Shown: positions 24,095-33,291 of the stretch, in pieces
Numbering within the stretch: the stretch's first letter is position 1
Layout: every line of letters begins with the position of its first letter
From: Maricaulis maris
Lineage (GTDB): Bacteria; Pseudomonadota; Alphaproteobacteria; Caulobacterales; Maricaulaceae
Length of the DNA stretch: 64,000 nt
Direction of reading: 5' to 3'
Assembly: GCF_036322705.1 (NCBI RefSeq)
Contig: NZ_AP027270.1
Location: 1,861,501-1,925,500, forward strand
Position numbers and translations under genes: made by a program
The notes under the pieces: generated by a model
What the model saw: the letters and a program-made list of their open reading frames with translations, nothing else
What the model was told of the DNA's origin: nothing
The model's database searches: none

Positions 24095-24712
24095 CTACCC
24101 ATCAAGGCGGAAGTCGAGCCGCGTCGTGGCGCCGCGGAAGAGGATGGGCTGACCATTCTCGACTTGCGGGTTGTAGCGCCAGCGGCTGACAGCGTTGAGC
24201 GTGGCCTGCTCGAAGCCGCGACTGTCACAAGCCATCGGACGGATATTCGTCGTTGTGCCCTGCGGGGTGATATCGAACATCACCGTGCAGCTGCCAGAGT
24301 TTCCGCGCGACGCCTCAATGGCCGGGTAGACCGGCTCGATCCGGACGATGGGGACCGGCGAGCGATCAATCGGGACAAGGCCTTCGGTGGTCGTGACCTC
24401 GACCGGATCGACAGGGGGCAACACATAGGTGATGCCCTCGCCGATATCCGTTGGCAATGCGGTTTCGATAACAAGACGGGCGGCCGGCGGCGGCGGCTCG
24501 ACCGCCGGGATGTCGACGAGCGTGACGCGAACGTCAGGGACGATCTCCTCCGGTACGTCATTGATCACGAAGCGCGGTGTATCGACCTCCTGGACGCGCT
24601 CCACCATCGGCACGGCGATCAGGTCTCGCATCAGAAGAAACAGTCCGACAGTGATTGCGCCGGCGACCGGCAGCACTATCGGGGTACGAAGGTTTTGGAC
24701 TATGGCTGTCAT
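24095..24712 (-). CDS. TonB family protein (second copy)
   Basis: Energy transducer linking the inner-membrane proton motive force to outer-membrane receptors. The 205-residue product has one N-terminal membrane helix, a periplasmic linker with a short PPPP stretch, and a C-terminal TonB domain with VRIEPVYPAIEASRGNSG, VMFDITPQGTTTNI and AVSRWRYNPQVENGQP. It is clearly related to the TonB at 28384-29001, with the same length, same domain order and matching final residues (RLDFRL). It lies downstream of the second TPR gene, and there is no second set of ExbB/ExbD genes, so it would have to share the motor encoded at 29.0-31.8 kb. Confidence 0.88.
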   Translation of the reverse strand: MTAIVQNLRTPIVLPVAGAITVGLFLLMRDLIAVPMVERVQEVDTPRFVINDVPEEIVPDVRVTLVDIPAVEPPPPAARLVIETALPTDIGEGITYVLPPVDPVEVTTTEGLVPIDRSPVPIVRIEPVYPAIEASRGNSGSCTVMFDITPQGTTTNIRPMACDSRGFEQATLNAVSRWRYNPQVENGQPILFRGATTRLDFRLDG

Positions 24713-25012
24713 TGAACAGGCCTCCCCACGGGCGTGTCCTGCATGGCCTCACAGAGCGATGCCCCGCAAACCGGCCGGGAACCCGGCACCGTTCGCCGGC
24801 GCCGGGTAGGCCGGTACGGCTCAGCCTCACAACACGAGACCTCGCCGTGCCCTCAGGTTCGACGGCCGCCGGGGCAGAAGCGGGGCGCAATCGCGATCAA
24901 TTGGGGCGATTGCGGGGTCTTGTGCGGGCGTTGGCCGCTCTGCTGCGGGTGCCGCTTCTGTTGCCCTTCCCGCTGCTGTCGCGCCAGCCAGTCGACAGCC
25001 AGTCGACCTCGA
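24713..25012. other. Gap between second TPR and second tonB genes
   Basis: About 300 bases with no convincing gene. A minus-strand frame (24853-25116) overlaps the end of the TPR gene and looks like a shadow ORF with an Arg/Gln-rich composition. The spacing is unusually long for genes in one operon, so this tonB may have its own promoter here. Confidence 0.4.
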
Positions 25013-26488
25013 TCAGGTCCGCTCCGGCTCCGGCAGGCGATTGCCATAGCTGTCGAACCAGGTCCGGCAGGTTGGCGGTATCGCCAGGATCCGGCGCCCG
25101 CCGCTGTCATACTCATCCGGCGAGGTCACGATCCGGCGACGGGCCCGCTCGACCTCGATCTCGCAGCCCTCGATGGAGATCAGGATCTCCAGCTGGGCCG
25201 CGGCCTCCAGGATGGCCCGCTTGGAGGCAATGAATTCCAGCCAGCCCTGCGCCCCGGCCCGGGAATACTCCCAACCTAGCGCCCGGCGAAAGGCCGAGGC
25301 CGCGCCATCGAGGTCATCCAGTTCGACCCGTGAATTGCCGATGAATGTCCAGATATCACCCGGCCTGGAAAGACCACCGCGGCTGAGCGCCTGGACAAAG
25401 ACCGCCTCGGCTTCGCCAAAGCGTCCGGCTTGGTAGAGCGCCTCGCCATAGGCCTCGTAGTCAGGCCCCGCGCCCGAGCTTGTCGCGACCCGCTCGAGCA
25501 CCGGCAGGGCACGCTGCCATTCGCGGGCATGGCGCCAGAGATTGGCCAGCAGCTGAAGATTGCGGGTCGAAGCCTCGACCCGGCCCGCATTCAGCTCGCG
25601 CTCAAGCATGACGGCGCCGCCCCAGGGGTAGTCATACCAGGAATAATACTGCGCCAGCCGCACCAGCTCCTCGCTCGTGTTCAGCATGCCGTTGAGATAC
25701 ATGATGCGGTTGACCTCGAAGGCATCGCTTTGCCGGTTCATCTGGGCCAGCAGGCTGGCATAGCTGGTCCAGTTCGATTTTTCGGCCGGCCAGCGGCTGA
25801 CCATGACCTCCATCAGGGCGAGCTGATCGGGCAGGCGGTCCAACTGCTGGAAATAGTAGAGCAACAGCGAAAACAGCTGTCGGTCCGCGCCGCCCTCGGC
25901 CTCGGCCTGCTCGAAGGCGCTTTGGGCATAGGGCAGACCGCCCTCATGATCCTCCAGCCGGGCATGGGCTTGGGCGAGCCGTGTCGCGAGATCCCGGTTG
26001 AGGGGAACCCCGCGCGAGAGGGCGGCTTCGATCAGCCCGATTCCGGCACGGTATTGATCGTCGACCATCAGCAGCTGACCGGTATTGATGCGCAGCGCAT
26101 TGGCATCCTCGGCCGGCAGGACGGCGAGGTCGATCACCTGGCGCCAGTCATGGATGGCACCGGCCAGGTCATCCAGCTGATAGCGGGCCTGACCGCGCTG
26201 GCGAAGCAGAACGGCGCGCTCATAGGGGCTCAGCGCCCGGCCCTCGATCATCGCGGTGTAACCGGCCTCGACCGCGACCCAGCGCCCCTCCGCTTCCAGC
26301 TCGAGCAGCTCGAGGATCCGATTGCCGATGGCCGGGGACAGGATGCCCGGAGGATCATCCGCCGCGGTCTCGGCCTGGCCCGGCGGTGTGATCGCCAGGG
26401 TCGTCAGAAGGGTGAATGTGACGGCCAGACTCGCCAGGGCAAGCGGTGACCAGCCGACCGTGAGGGCCGGGCGTGCGGTTCTGTCCAT
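25013..26488 (-). CDS. Exported tetratricopeptide repeat protein (Ton-associated, second copy)
   Basis: Product of 491 residues with a signal peptide or N-terminal anchor (about 15-38) and a series of degenerate TPR helices through the periplasmic part. It aligns throughout with the neighbour at 26724-28244; for example both have the block IMYxNGML followed by LAQYYS and ERELNAG. The C-terminus contains a CEIEVERARRR segment and TCRTWFDSYGN, suggesting a disulfide. In Ton clusters such TPR proteins are thought to help couple TonB to receptors. It is separated from the first copy by hairpins at 26626-26693 and so probably forms a second transcript. Confidence 0.8.
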   Translation of the reverse strand: MDRTARPALTVGWSPLALASLAVTFTLLTTLAITPPGQAETAADDPPGILSPAIGNRILELLELEAEGRWVAVEAGYTAMIEGRALSPYERAVLLRQRGQARYQLDDLAGAIHDWRQVIDLAVLPAEDANALRINTGQLLMVDDQYRAGIGLIEAALSRGVPLNRDLATRLAQAHARLEDHEGGLPYAQSAFEQAEAEGGADRQLFSLLLYYFQQLDRLPDQLALMEVMVSRWPAEKSNWTSYASLLAQMNRQSDAFEVNRIMYLNGMLNTSEELVRLAQYYSWYDYPWGGAVMLERELNAGRVEASTRNLQLLANLWRHAREWQRALPVLERVATSSGAGPDYEAYGEALYQAGRFGEAEAVFVQALSRGGLSRPGDIWTFIGNSRVELDDLDGAASAFRRALGWEYSRAGAQGWLEFIASKRAILEAAAQLEILISIEGCEIEVERARRRIVTSPDEYDSGGRRILAIPPTCRTWFDSYGNRLPEPERT

Positions 26489-26625
26489 GTGCGTCTCCCC
26501 AAGTCATGACGTGAACTCCCCAGCCCAACATTACCGTCATGTCATGAAAGCTTCGGCGCAGATCGCGGCGGGACTGTGGCCATTTCGCGTTGTCTTGGTG
26601 GCGCAATACCCGGCAAACGAGCATC

Positions 26626-26657
26626 GCCGCGCTGACGCGGGGCCGCGTCAGCGCGGC
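26626..26657. other. 15-bp hairpin between the two TPR genes
   Basis: GCCGCGCTGACGCGG and CCGCGTCAGCGCGGC flank two bases. It sits immediately next to the terminator at 26662-26693, in the leader or promoter region of the second TPR gene. Confidence 0.5.
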
Positions 26658-26661
26658 AACG

Positions 26662-26693
26662 AAAAACGCCCCGGCCATAGGGGCCGGGGCGTT
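26662..26693 (-). terminator. Terminator of the main Ton operon
   Basis: A 12-bp stem AACGCCCCGGCC / GGCCGGGGCGTT with a five-base loop. On the minus strand it is followed by TTTTCG. It is located 31 bases after the stop codon of the first TPR gene. Confidence 0.8.
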
Positions 26694-26723
26694 GATCAGC
26701 TCGTTTCGATGACGCGGCGGAAA

Positions 26724-28244
26724 TCAGCCGGCATCGCTCGCGGCAGCCGCCGCTTCGGCCTCAGCCACGGCGCTCAATTGCTCGCCATGGACATTGTAGA
26801 GGTCGGAACAGCGCTCCGGCACATCGATCACGATGCGGCCTTCCTCATTGACGTCACCCAGCAGGGTCGCCGTCTCGAGAAGGTCGCTGATCGAGAACCG
26901 GCACTCGTCCTGGCGGACGCGTTCACGGATCTGGACACGCTCACGGGCTGCCCGCTGGCGGTTGGTGATAAAGGTCGCCCAGCCATTCGCCGTAGTCCGC
27001 GAATAGGGGTAGCGCGCGCCTTCGCGGAAGGCCGCCAGGGCGGATTCCTCGCGACCCAGTTCGGCCCGCACATTGCCGAGCAGCGTCCACGCATCACCCG
27101 GACGGTCGAGACCGCCGCGGTTGAGCGCCTCGGTGAAGGCATCCTCGGCCTCATCGAGCTCACGACGCTGCCAGAGCGACTCGGCCAGCTTGAGATAGTC
27201 ATCGCCATCGCCGGTCAGTTGCGCCAGCTGGCGCAGGACCGGAATGGCCCGCTCCCACTCACGCGCCTGGCGCCACATATTGGCGAGCAGGCTGAGATTG
27301 CTGCGGTTGCGCTCGACGACACCGGCATTGAGCTCGCGCTCGAGGACGATGGCGCCGCGATAGGGATATTCGTAGTAGGAATAGTACTGGGCCAAGGCCA
27401 CGATCTCACGGCTCTCGGTGAGCATGCCGTTGATATACATGATCTTGTTGGCTTCGAACGCATCCTGCTCGCGACCCGTCTGGGCCAGCAGGGACGCGTA
27501 GGACCGCCAATTGGTTTTCTCGGTCGGCCAGCGCTGAACCATTTCCTCAATGATGCGGAACTGATCCGGCACGCGCTCCAGCTGCTGGTAGAAGAACAGC
27601 ATCAGCGAGTAGTCGCCGCGAACGCGGTCAGCCATCGGCTGGGCAGCCCAGAAACGTTCGGCCCAGACAACACCGTCCCGGTAGCGCTCGGCCTGGGCAT
27701 AGGCCTGGGCCAGCATGCGCATGATGCGCGGGTTGAGGGCGTCGACACCGAGCTGGGCCACGGCCGCTTCGAGCGACTGGATGCCCTGCGCGTACTGCCC
27801 CTCGGAGATGTAGAGCTGACCGATATTGATGCGCAGGTCAGAGACTTCCTGCGGCAGCATGATGCCGGTGGCGATCGCCGCTTCCCAATCCTGGATGGCG
27901 CGGGAAACCTGCTCCAGCTCGTAATAGGCCCGGCCGCGCATCTGCAGCGAGATCATCCGCTCATAAGCGTTGATGCTCGACGTGCCGAGGGCCCGGTTCA
28001 GCGCCTCGATGGACTGCTGGAACTGGTCGTTGGCCTGGAATTCCTGGGCTTCCAGAACGATCTGGCCGATCTGTGCCGAGAAGACCCGCTCGGCCTGGTT
28101 CTGCTCGGAGTCTTCGTTGTTGTTATTCCGCCGGCGCTGGGCGTCGGCATCGGAAATCATCACCCCGGCCAGCGAAACGGCGAGCGCGAGGGTTGCGACG
28201 CTGCGCAGCAGGCCCGAGGTATCGAAACCGCTAAAACGGATCAT
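26724..28244 (-). CDS. Exported tetratricopeptide repeat protein (Ton-associated, first copy)
   Basis: Product of 506 residues with a signal peptide (cut expected after ADA, about residue 35), an Asn/Arg-rich linker, then TPR-like helical hairpins to the end and an Ala-rich tail. It is the last gene of the DUF3450-ExbB-ExbD-TonB operon, the standard place for the TPR component in TonB2-type clusters of Vibrio and related systems. Probably periplasmic and involved in receptor coupling (inference). The start at 28244 was chosen because AAAGGAG lies just upstream and the signal peptide begins there; the longer frame to 28442 overlaps the tonB gene. Confidence 0.85.
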   Translation of the reverse strand: MIRFSGFDTSGLLRSVATLALAVSLAGVMISDADAQRRRNNNNEDSEQNQAERVFSAQIGQIVLEAQEFQANDQFQQSIEALNRALGTSSINAYERMISLQMRGRAYYELEQVSRAIQDWEAAIATGIMLPQEVSDLRINIGQLYISEGQYAQGIQSLEAAVAQLGVDALNPRIMRMLAQAYAQAERYRDGVVWAERFWAAQPMADRVRGDYSLMLFFYQQLERVPDQFRIIEEMVQRWPTEKTNWRSYASLLAQTGREQDAFEANKIMYINGMLTESREIVALAQYYSYYEYPYRGAIVLERELNAGVVERNRSNLSLLANMWRQAREWERAIPVLRQLAQLTGDGDDYLKLAESLWQRRELDEAEDAFTEALNRGGLDRPGDAWTLLGNVRAELGREESALAAFREGARYPYSRTTANGWATFITNRQRAARERVQIRERVRQDECRFSISDLLETATLLGDVNEEGRIVIDVPERCSDLYNVHGEQLSAVAEAEAAAAASDAG

Positions 28245-28383
28245 CGATGGCTCCTTTGATACCAACCCAACTCCCCGGGTCGGCTTTCCAAAAACTCGCG
28301 GGACGGGAACCGGGAGGGTCCGGTCGTCATCCCAGGTGGCCAGTGAGGCGCGGCGGACCGAGCAGGCCCGCCGCGACCCGTCA

Positions 28384-29001
28384 CTATTCAGCCAGGCGGA
28401 AGTCGAAGCGGGTCTCGACGCCACGGCGGGCGACGGGGACACCGTCCTGGACTTTCGGGTTGTAGCGCCAACGCTCGACAGCCCGGGTCGATGCGCGCTC
28501 GAAGAAGGAGCTATCGCAGCGATAGATGTCGATATTGGTCGGCGTACCGTCCGGGGTCACGTCGAATCGAACCCAGCAGCTGCCCTCAATCCCGCGCTCC
28601 GCAGCGCGAAGCGGGTATTGCGGCTCGATCCGGACCAGCGGCTGGGCGTCACGGTCAGAGACCGAGAAGCTGACGCTGTCCGAGTTGAGCTGCGGGGCCT
28701 CGAAGTCCGGAATCGCACCCATGACGGTGGCGAGACCTTCCGACGGCTGCTCCGCACGCTGCCGCTCGATCTGCGGCGGCGGGGGTGGCGGATCGACCTG
28801 CTGGACGTCCTCGATTGTGGTGTCGCGACGACGGGCTTCCACCTCGGTCACTTCATCATTGATCGAGAAGACCAGGTCTTCGGATTCGTCAGCCTGCTCG
28901 ATCTCTTCGGTCTTGATGAGATCCTGCATCACATAAAACAGGAAAACCGTGATGATGGCCGCAACCGGGACGCCGATAACGAGACGAATGAAACTTCCCA
29001 T
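28384..29001 (-). CDS. TonB family protein (first copy)
   Basis: TonB-type energy transducer of 205 residues: an N-terminal membrane helix (about 5-26), an acidic region, a run of six Pro, and the C-terminal TonB domain with VRIEPQYPLRAAERGIEG, VRFDVTPDGTPTNI and AVERWRYNPKVQDG. It lies 14 bases downstream of the second exbD gene and uses the ExbB/ExbD motor encoded just upstream. The short length and lack of a long Pro-Lys spacer match the TonB2/TtpC type rather than classical TonB1. Confidence 0.92.
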   Translation of the reverse strand: MGSFIRLVIGVPVAAIITVFLFYVMQDLIKTEEIEQADESEDLVFSINDEVTEVEARRRDTTIEDVQQVDPPPPPPQIERQRAEQPSEGLATVMGAIPDFEAPQLNSDSVSFSVSDRDAQPLVRIEPQYPLRAAERGIEGSCWVRFDVTPDGTPTNIDIYRCDSSFFERASTRAVERWRYNPKVQDGVPVARRGVETRFDFRLAE

Positions 29002-29015
29002 TTTCTCTCCTCCCG

Positions 29016-29417
29016 CTACTGCAACGTCGAAATCTTCACATCGACTTCCATCTCCATGAGGAGCTCCTGGACGTCGAGGATCAGACCGATATTGGCACCT
29101 TCATCACCCTGGATCATGGCACGACCCTTGGGGTTCTCTTGCAGCAACTGCTCGATCACACCCCGAAGCTCGTTCATTTCATAGACCCGGCGGTTCACCC
29201 AGATCTCGTTGTCCGCAGTCACGGCAACCAGCATGGATGGGTTTTCGTCATCTTCGGTCACGGCGTCGGGGCGGATGGTGTCCACGCCCGGCTCCTTGAT
29301 GAAGACGGAGGTCACGATGAAGAAGATGAGGAGGATGAAGACGACGTCCAGCATGGGCGTCATGTTCAGTTCGACTTCTTCTTCGTCGGTATTCACGCGG
29401 CTTGCACGTCTAGCCAT
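29016..29417 (-). CDS. exbD: ExbD/TolR family protein (second exbD)
   Basis: Stator subunit of the Ton motor, 133 residues. It has one membrane helix with the proton-carrying Asp in LNMTPMLDVVFILLIFFIV, followed by a periplasmic domain. It forms the channel with ExbB to energise TonB. Two exbD genes lie in tandem here (29016-29417 and 29429-29836), a common feature of this cluster type. Confidence 0.93.
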   Translation of the reverse strand: MARRASRVNTDEEEVELNMTPMLDVVFILLIFFIVTSVFIKEPGVDTIRPDAVTEDDENPSMLVAVTADNEIWVNRRVYEMNELRGVIEQLLQENPKGRAMIQGDEGANIGLILDVQELLMEMEVDVKISTLQ

Positions 29418-29428
29418 TGAAACCTCCC

Positions 29429-29836
29429 CTATCCGTCATGTTGACGCTGGATCGAGACCGGGACGCCATTGGCCCCCATCTCGTCCCAGATCTGAACGAT
29501 GATGCCGTGATGGGCTTCATCGTAGACCTCGAGGAGCACCGCGGAGTTCGGCTCTTCCGCCCGGAAGCGGTTGACGGCCGAGAGCACGCGATCGACGTCC
29601 GTGCGGACCTGGTTGACGAAGATCTCGTTATCTCCATCGACCTGGATCACGATCGGCGGCGCAGCATCCGGCGGCGGCGGCGTATCGCTGTCCGCAGGCG
29701 GACGCATGTCGATACCTTCTTCCGACAGGAAGGTGGCGGTGACGATGAAGAAGATCAGCAGGATGAACACGATGTCGAGCATCGGCGTCATGTTCACTTC
29801 AGCCTGATCGTCCTTGTGCTTTTGACGACGCCTCAT
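29429..29836 (-). CDS. exbD: ExbD/TolR family protein (first exbD)
   Basis: Product of 135 residues with a short cytoplasmic N-terminus (RRRQKHKDDQ), the membrane helix VNMTPMLDIVFILLIFFIV with the essential Asp, and a periplasmic domain. Its start overlaps the short exbB gene by four bases (29833-29836). The two ExbD copies differ mostly in their periplasmic parts, so they may form a mixed dimer. Confidence 0.93.
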   Translation of the reverse strand: MRRRQKHKDDQAEVNMTPMLDIVFILLIFFIVTATFLSEEGIDMRPPADSDTPPPPDAAPPIVIQVDGDNEIFVNQVRTDVDRVLSAVNRFRAEEPNSAVLLEVYDEAHHGIIVQIWDEMGANGVPVSIQRQHDG

Positions 29837-30369
29837 GACACAGCCCCCTCACCGATTTCGAGCTCATCGGCCAGCTTCGACACGCGACGCTTGGCGAGGA
29901 TCTCGATCTGGTTGGCGAAGATGAGGCCCGAAAGGGACGCCACCATGCCAGCCATGGTCGGGATTGTGGCCCGTGACACACCGGCCGACATGGCCTGGGC
30001 ATCCGAGGAGCCGGAAATGGACATGACGTCAAAAACCGAGACCATGCCGGTCACTGTTCCCAACAGTCCGAAGAGCGGAGCGACAGCGACGAGGGTTTTC
30101 ACCAGCTCGACATTCTGGTCGCAACGCGATTTGACCTCCGAGATGAGTTGGTCGCGGATGGCGTGGGCATACCAGCTGTACCGGTCTGCCCGCGCATTCC
30201 ACTCCCTCTTCGCCTGTTTCGCAAAGCCCTCATGGGCCATGTAGAAATAGGCGAAGCGCTCGAGGATAAAGGCCCACATCACAAATGTTGTTGCCATGAT
30301 GACAACCAGGACGGGGCCCCCGCGCTCGAGGAACTCCTGAAGGCCGGATTGTACGGCCTGGAAATCCAT
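29833..30369 (-). CDS. exbB: MotA/TolQ/ExbB proton channel protein (short ExbB)
   Basis: Product of 178 residues with three membrane helices and the ExbB core phrases VAVAPLFGLLGTVTGMVSVF and AGVSRATIPTMAGMVASLSGL. It forms the proton-conducting pore with ExbD. It lacks the long periplasmic N-terminal extension seen in its upstream partner at 30384-31772. Confidence 0.93.
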   Translation of the reverse strand: MDFQAVQSGLQEFLERGGPVLVVIMATTFVMWAFILERFAYFYMAHEGFAKQAKREWNARADRYSWYAHAIRDQLISEVKSRCDQNVELVKTLVAVAPLFGLLGTVTGMVSVFDVMSISGSSDAQAMSAGVSRATIPTMAGMVASLSGLIFANQIEILAKRRVSKLADELEIGEGAVS

Positions 30370-30383
30370 AACGCTTCCTCCGG

Positions 30384-31772
30384 TTAGCCTTGTGCGCGTT
30401 CTTCAGCGTGGCGGGCGATCATGCCAGCCGCCTGCTCTTCGAGCACCTGCTGAACGCCGCGCGCGAAGCTTTGCGCGAAGCTGTGGATGAACAGAAGCGG
30501 GATCGCCGCGATGAGACCCAGAACCGTGGTCATCAGGGCTTCGGAGATACCACCGGCCATGATTTTCGGGTCACCCGTACCGAACAGGGTGATCTGGGTG
30601 AAGGTCTTGATCATACCGGTCACGGTACCGAGCAGACCCAGCAGCGGTGCGATACCGGCAGCCAGCTTGAGGAAGTTGAGACCGAATTCGAGCTTCGGCG
30701 TCTCCTGCAGGATGGCTTCGTCGAGCTTGAGTTCCATCGTCTCGACGTCTTTGTCCTTGGCACCCTCGTAAGCGAGCATGACACGGCCGAGCGGGTTGCC
30801 CTTGGAGCCGGACGACTTGCGCTTCTGACCGGAGACCGCGGCCTGCGTCAGCAGGAGCGAGATCATGCGGAAGATACCGAACAGGGCGGAGATGATCAGC
30901 AGGCCGATGATGACCAGGCCGACATTGCCCGACTGCGCGATACGCTCGTTGATGTCCGGAACGTCCTTGTAGATGTTCAGCAGGGCGCCACGCGACGGGT
31001 CAACGACACCTTCGACGACTTCGCCCGGATCGGCATTGAACAGGGTCGACGCTGCGCCAAGGAAGTTGGCCGGCGGCTGGGCTGCCATGTCGGTCAGGGA
31101 GTAGGCACCGGTGTTCTCACTCTGGCTCCAGAGCGCGAAACGCTGGTTGTTGTTGTAGTTCGTGAAGGCCACGAACGGACCAACGCGGGTGATCGGAACC
31201 GCGGCGCCGTCGCCGAGGCCGGTCACGCGGCCGTTGAAGGTCACGACCTGCTGCTGCTGGATCATCTCTTCGATGACACGGCGCGGGATGAAGTCGAGTT
31301 CCGCACGGGTCGGCAGGGTCCGGCTGTTGGACAGGGTTTCCAGCGCGTCAGCACGACCCGGGAACTGGGACGAGATGACCGACTGGTCGATCATGGCCGC
31401 GAACTCGCCAGCGGACTGGCGGGCCGCACCGAACAGTTCACCGAACGCACCCTGGCGCTGGCGAAGTTCGGCGTCGAGCTCATCGATGCGAACCTGGTTG
31501 GCTTCGAAGTCAGCCGACAGCTGGGTCGCCTGGCGCTCGAGCTGGGCCAGCGTGCTGCGCGCGGTATTGAGCGTCGCCTGCTGGCTGTTGGTGGAAGCCT
31601 GGAACTCACGCAGGCGAGCAGCATTGTCAGCGCTCGCTTCACGGGCATCGGAACGCACGCGGTTGAGGAGTTCGTTGAGGGAACCGGCCGGCTGGGTCTG
31701 ACCCACAGCACCGGCGGTAAGTGCCACGCCAAGCGAAACGGCGGCGGCGAGCATCTTCATGGTGGTCTTCAT
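30384..31772 (-). CDS. TtpC-like long ExbB protein
   Basis: Product of 462 residues: a cleavable-looking signal sequence (about 1-25), a periplasmic coiled-coil region (about 30-130), a further periplasmic domain, then three membrane helices with the ExbB core AAGIAPLLGLLGTVTGMIKTF and EALMTTVLGLIAAIPLL. This architecture matches TtpC, the extra component needed by TonB2 systems in Vibrio. It probably connects the motor with the DUF3450 protein encoded just upstream, which also has a coiled coil. The end is basic and Ala/Glu-rich. Confidence 0.9.
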   Translation of the reverse strand: MKTTMKMLAAAVSLGVALTAGAVGQTQPAGSLNELLNRVRSDAREASADNAARLREFQASTNSQQATLNTARSTLAQLERQATQLSADFEANQVRIDELDAELRQRQGAFGELFGAARQSAGEFAAMIDQSVISSQFPGRADALETLSNSRTLPTRAELDFIPRRVIEEMIQQQQVVTFNGRVTGLGDGAAVPITRVGPFVAFTNYNNNQRFALWSQSENTGAYSLTDMAAQPPANFLGAASTLFNADPGEVVEGVVDPSRGALLNIYKDVPDINERIAQSGNVGLVIIGLLIISALFGIFRMISLLLTQAAVSGQKRKSSGSKGNPLGRVMLAYEGAKDKDVETMELKLDEAILQETPKLEFGLNFLKLAAGIAPLLGLLGTVTGMIKTFTQITLFGTGDPKIMAGGISEALMTTVLGLIAAIPLLFIHSFAQSFARGVQQVLEEQAAGMIARHAEERAQG

Positions 31773-31796
31773 AACTTAACTCTCCGTTCCAAGCCG

Positions 31797-32579
31797 TTAC
31801 TGAGCGACGTTCGGGCCAGGCAGCGGCACGAGGAAGATCGACGGGGTCGTCACTTCATCGGCGATGCGGATGGCGCGGGTCACATTGGCTTCATAGCTGC
31901 TCGGCAGGGCTTCCCAGTCAGACGAACCATTGTGGAGGATCGTCATGCTGTTGTCGGGGTATTTGCGGATCATCGCGACGCGACCGATCTGCAGGACCTT
32001 GACCTGAACCGGAATGCCGCCTTCGAGGACTTCCTCGTCATAGGCATTCACACCGCGGCCGTAGGAGGCTTCGATGTCATAGGCGTTCAGGATGACGCGA
32101 TAGCGTTCAGCCGGGGAGATGTTCGGATCATCGATCAGCTCGTAAAGGCGCTCGATGCGGGCCCGACGGCCGGCTTCGCCTTCAAGGCGGAAAGGCAGGT
32201 CGAGGTTCACGAACTCTTCGAGGAGAACGACCATTTCCCGCATCATCGGCGCGAGGTCGCGCTCGATGTTGTCGACGCGGCCGATCTGCTGCTCGAGCGA
32301 CGCGATCTCGTTCTCCTGCGAGCGGAGGAAGACCTGCTGCTGCTCGACGAACAGGCGCTGCGACTCGATCTGCTCGAGCAAGGCCCGGTATTCCAGTTCG
32401 ATGTCGGTCCGCTGATCATCCAGCTGTTCGATGCGCGACTGGGTCTGAGCCCCATTCGCCGTGTCACCACGCGCGACTTCGAGCGTTTGGTTCAGCTGCG
32501 CAACGGCAGCCCCCCCAAAGGCGCCCGCCGCCACTGTCGCCATAAGCGACGCGCGAACCAAATTCTTCAAGTTCACCAT
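31797..32579 (-). CDS. DUF3450 exported coiled-coil protein
   Basis: First gene of the Ton operon. The 260-residue product has a signal peptide (cut near AVAQ, about residue 28), a long coiled coil rich in Gln/Glu (about 40-110), and a C-terminal domain with RKYPDNSMTILHNG typical of DUF3450. Function not proven; it is always found with TtpC-like ExbB proteins and is thought to be a periplasmic partner of them. The start at 32579 begins the signal peptide; an in-frame upstream start exists but adds no recognisable sequence. Confidence 0.88.
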   Translation of the reverse strand: MVNLKNLVRASLMATVAAGAFGGAAVAQLNQTLEVARGDTANGAQTQSRIEQLDDQRTDIELEYRALLEQIESQRLFVEQQQVFLRSQENEIASLEQQIGRVDNIERDLAPMMREMVVLLEEFVNLDLPFRLEGEAGRRARIERLYELIDDPNISPAERYRVILNAYDIEASYGRGVNAYDEEVLEGGIPVQVKVLQIGRVAMIRKYPDNSMTILHNGSSDWEALPSSYEANVTRAIRIADEVTTPSIFLVPLPGPNVAQ

Positions 32580-33216
32580 TTCTCGCCTCACAATGGTCAA
32601 TGCGGGTCCGTCCCGAAAGACTCCCCGCCCCAAAAAAACTTCGATGCTGAGCCAGCAAAACCTGCTGACCTGGCCCCCTACCCTGTGTTCAAGCGGCCGA
32701 GCCTAACCACCGATACCAATGGCTTAGCCTTCCAAGTCTGCATGAGTGGTTACCAGAACTGTGGTCCACCCGGTCCGTGACGGTTACCCCGTCATCTCGT
32801 CAGCGCACGCGCGCCGCTTGAAAATCCATTGAACGCTAACACCAGCGTTACACTACGATCAATACATCTTTGTGGCTGGAATGCGGCCTGAACTGCGCAC
32901 AATAAGGCAGGATTCGCGTCTCAGGATCATTCGCGAACCGCAGTTCGCGCCAGGATAGCAGCGCCGAGACCATCCGGTTGCGTGCCCGAACCCATGGCAG
33001 GGAGACCGCCGGGTCGGGGCATACTCACAATTCAGTGATGAGGATGGCGCGCACTGTCGGAAGGGCCCACAGGCCGCGATCAGGCGCGACGGATCCGATA
33101 CCGGCCCTGCGACCGGGGTCACGGCATGGCGCATCGCTGACCGGTCCGGACCGCGGGGCGGACCAACCCGCACGGGTGGCCCGGTGGACGGGATATCAGG
33201 AGAGTTTGGAAAAGGA
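32580..33216. other. Long intergenic region upstream of the Ton operon
   Basis: 637 bases between the Ton operon start and tRNA-Gln. I find no convincing gene. It must hold the Ton operon promoter. A small dyad AACGCT/AGCGTT (32832-32849) sits in a more AT-rich stretch about 250 bases upstream of the first gene and could be an operator. No Fur-box-like sequence was recognised by eye. Confidence 0.4.
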
Positions 33217-33291
33217 TGGCTGGGGCGCCAGGATTCGAACCTGGGAATGCCGGTACCAAAAACCGGTGCCTTACCACTTGGCGACGCCCCA
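33217..33291 (-). tRNA. tRNA-Gln (anticodon TTG)
   Basis: On the minus strand the gene starts TGGGGCGTCGCC and ends in CGCCCCA, discriminator G and an encoded CCA. The anticodon arm is CCGGT-TTTTGGT-ACCGG with TTG in the loop; the T arm contains GGTTCGAATCC. All four arms fold. Supported by sequence inspection. Confidence 0.93.

Noticed and set aside
24853-25116. An 87-codon minus-strand frame between the second TPR and tonB genes
   Set aside because: Overlaps the TPR gene end by about 100 bases, Arg/Gln-rich, no start signal.
30390-32780. A 796-codon open frame on the plus strand opposite the ExbB and DUF3450 genes
   Set aside because: It is antisense to well-supported Ton genes, has Arg/Gly/Asp-rich shadow composition and no recognisable domain; such frames are common in high-GC DNA.
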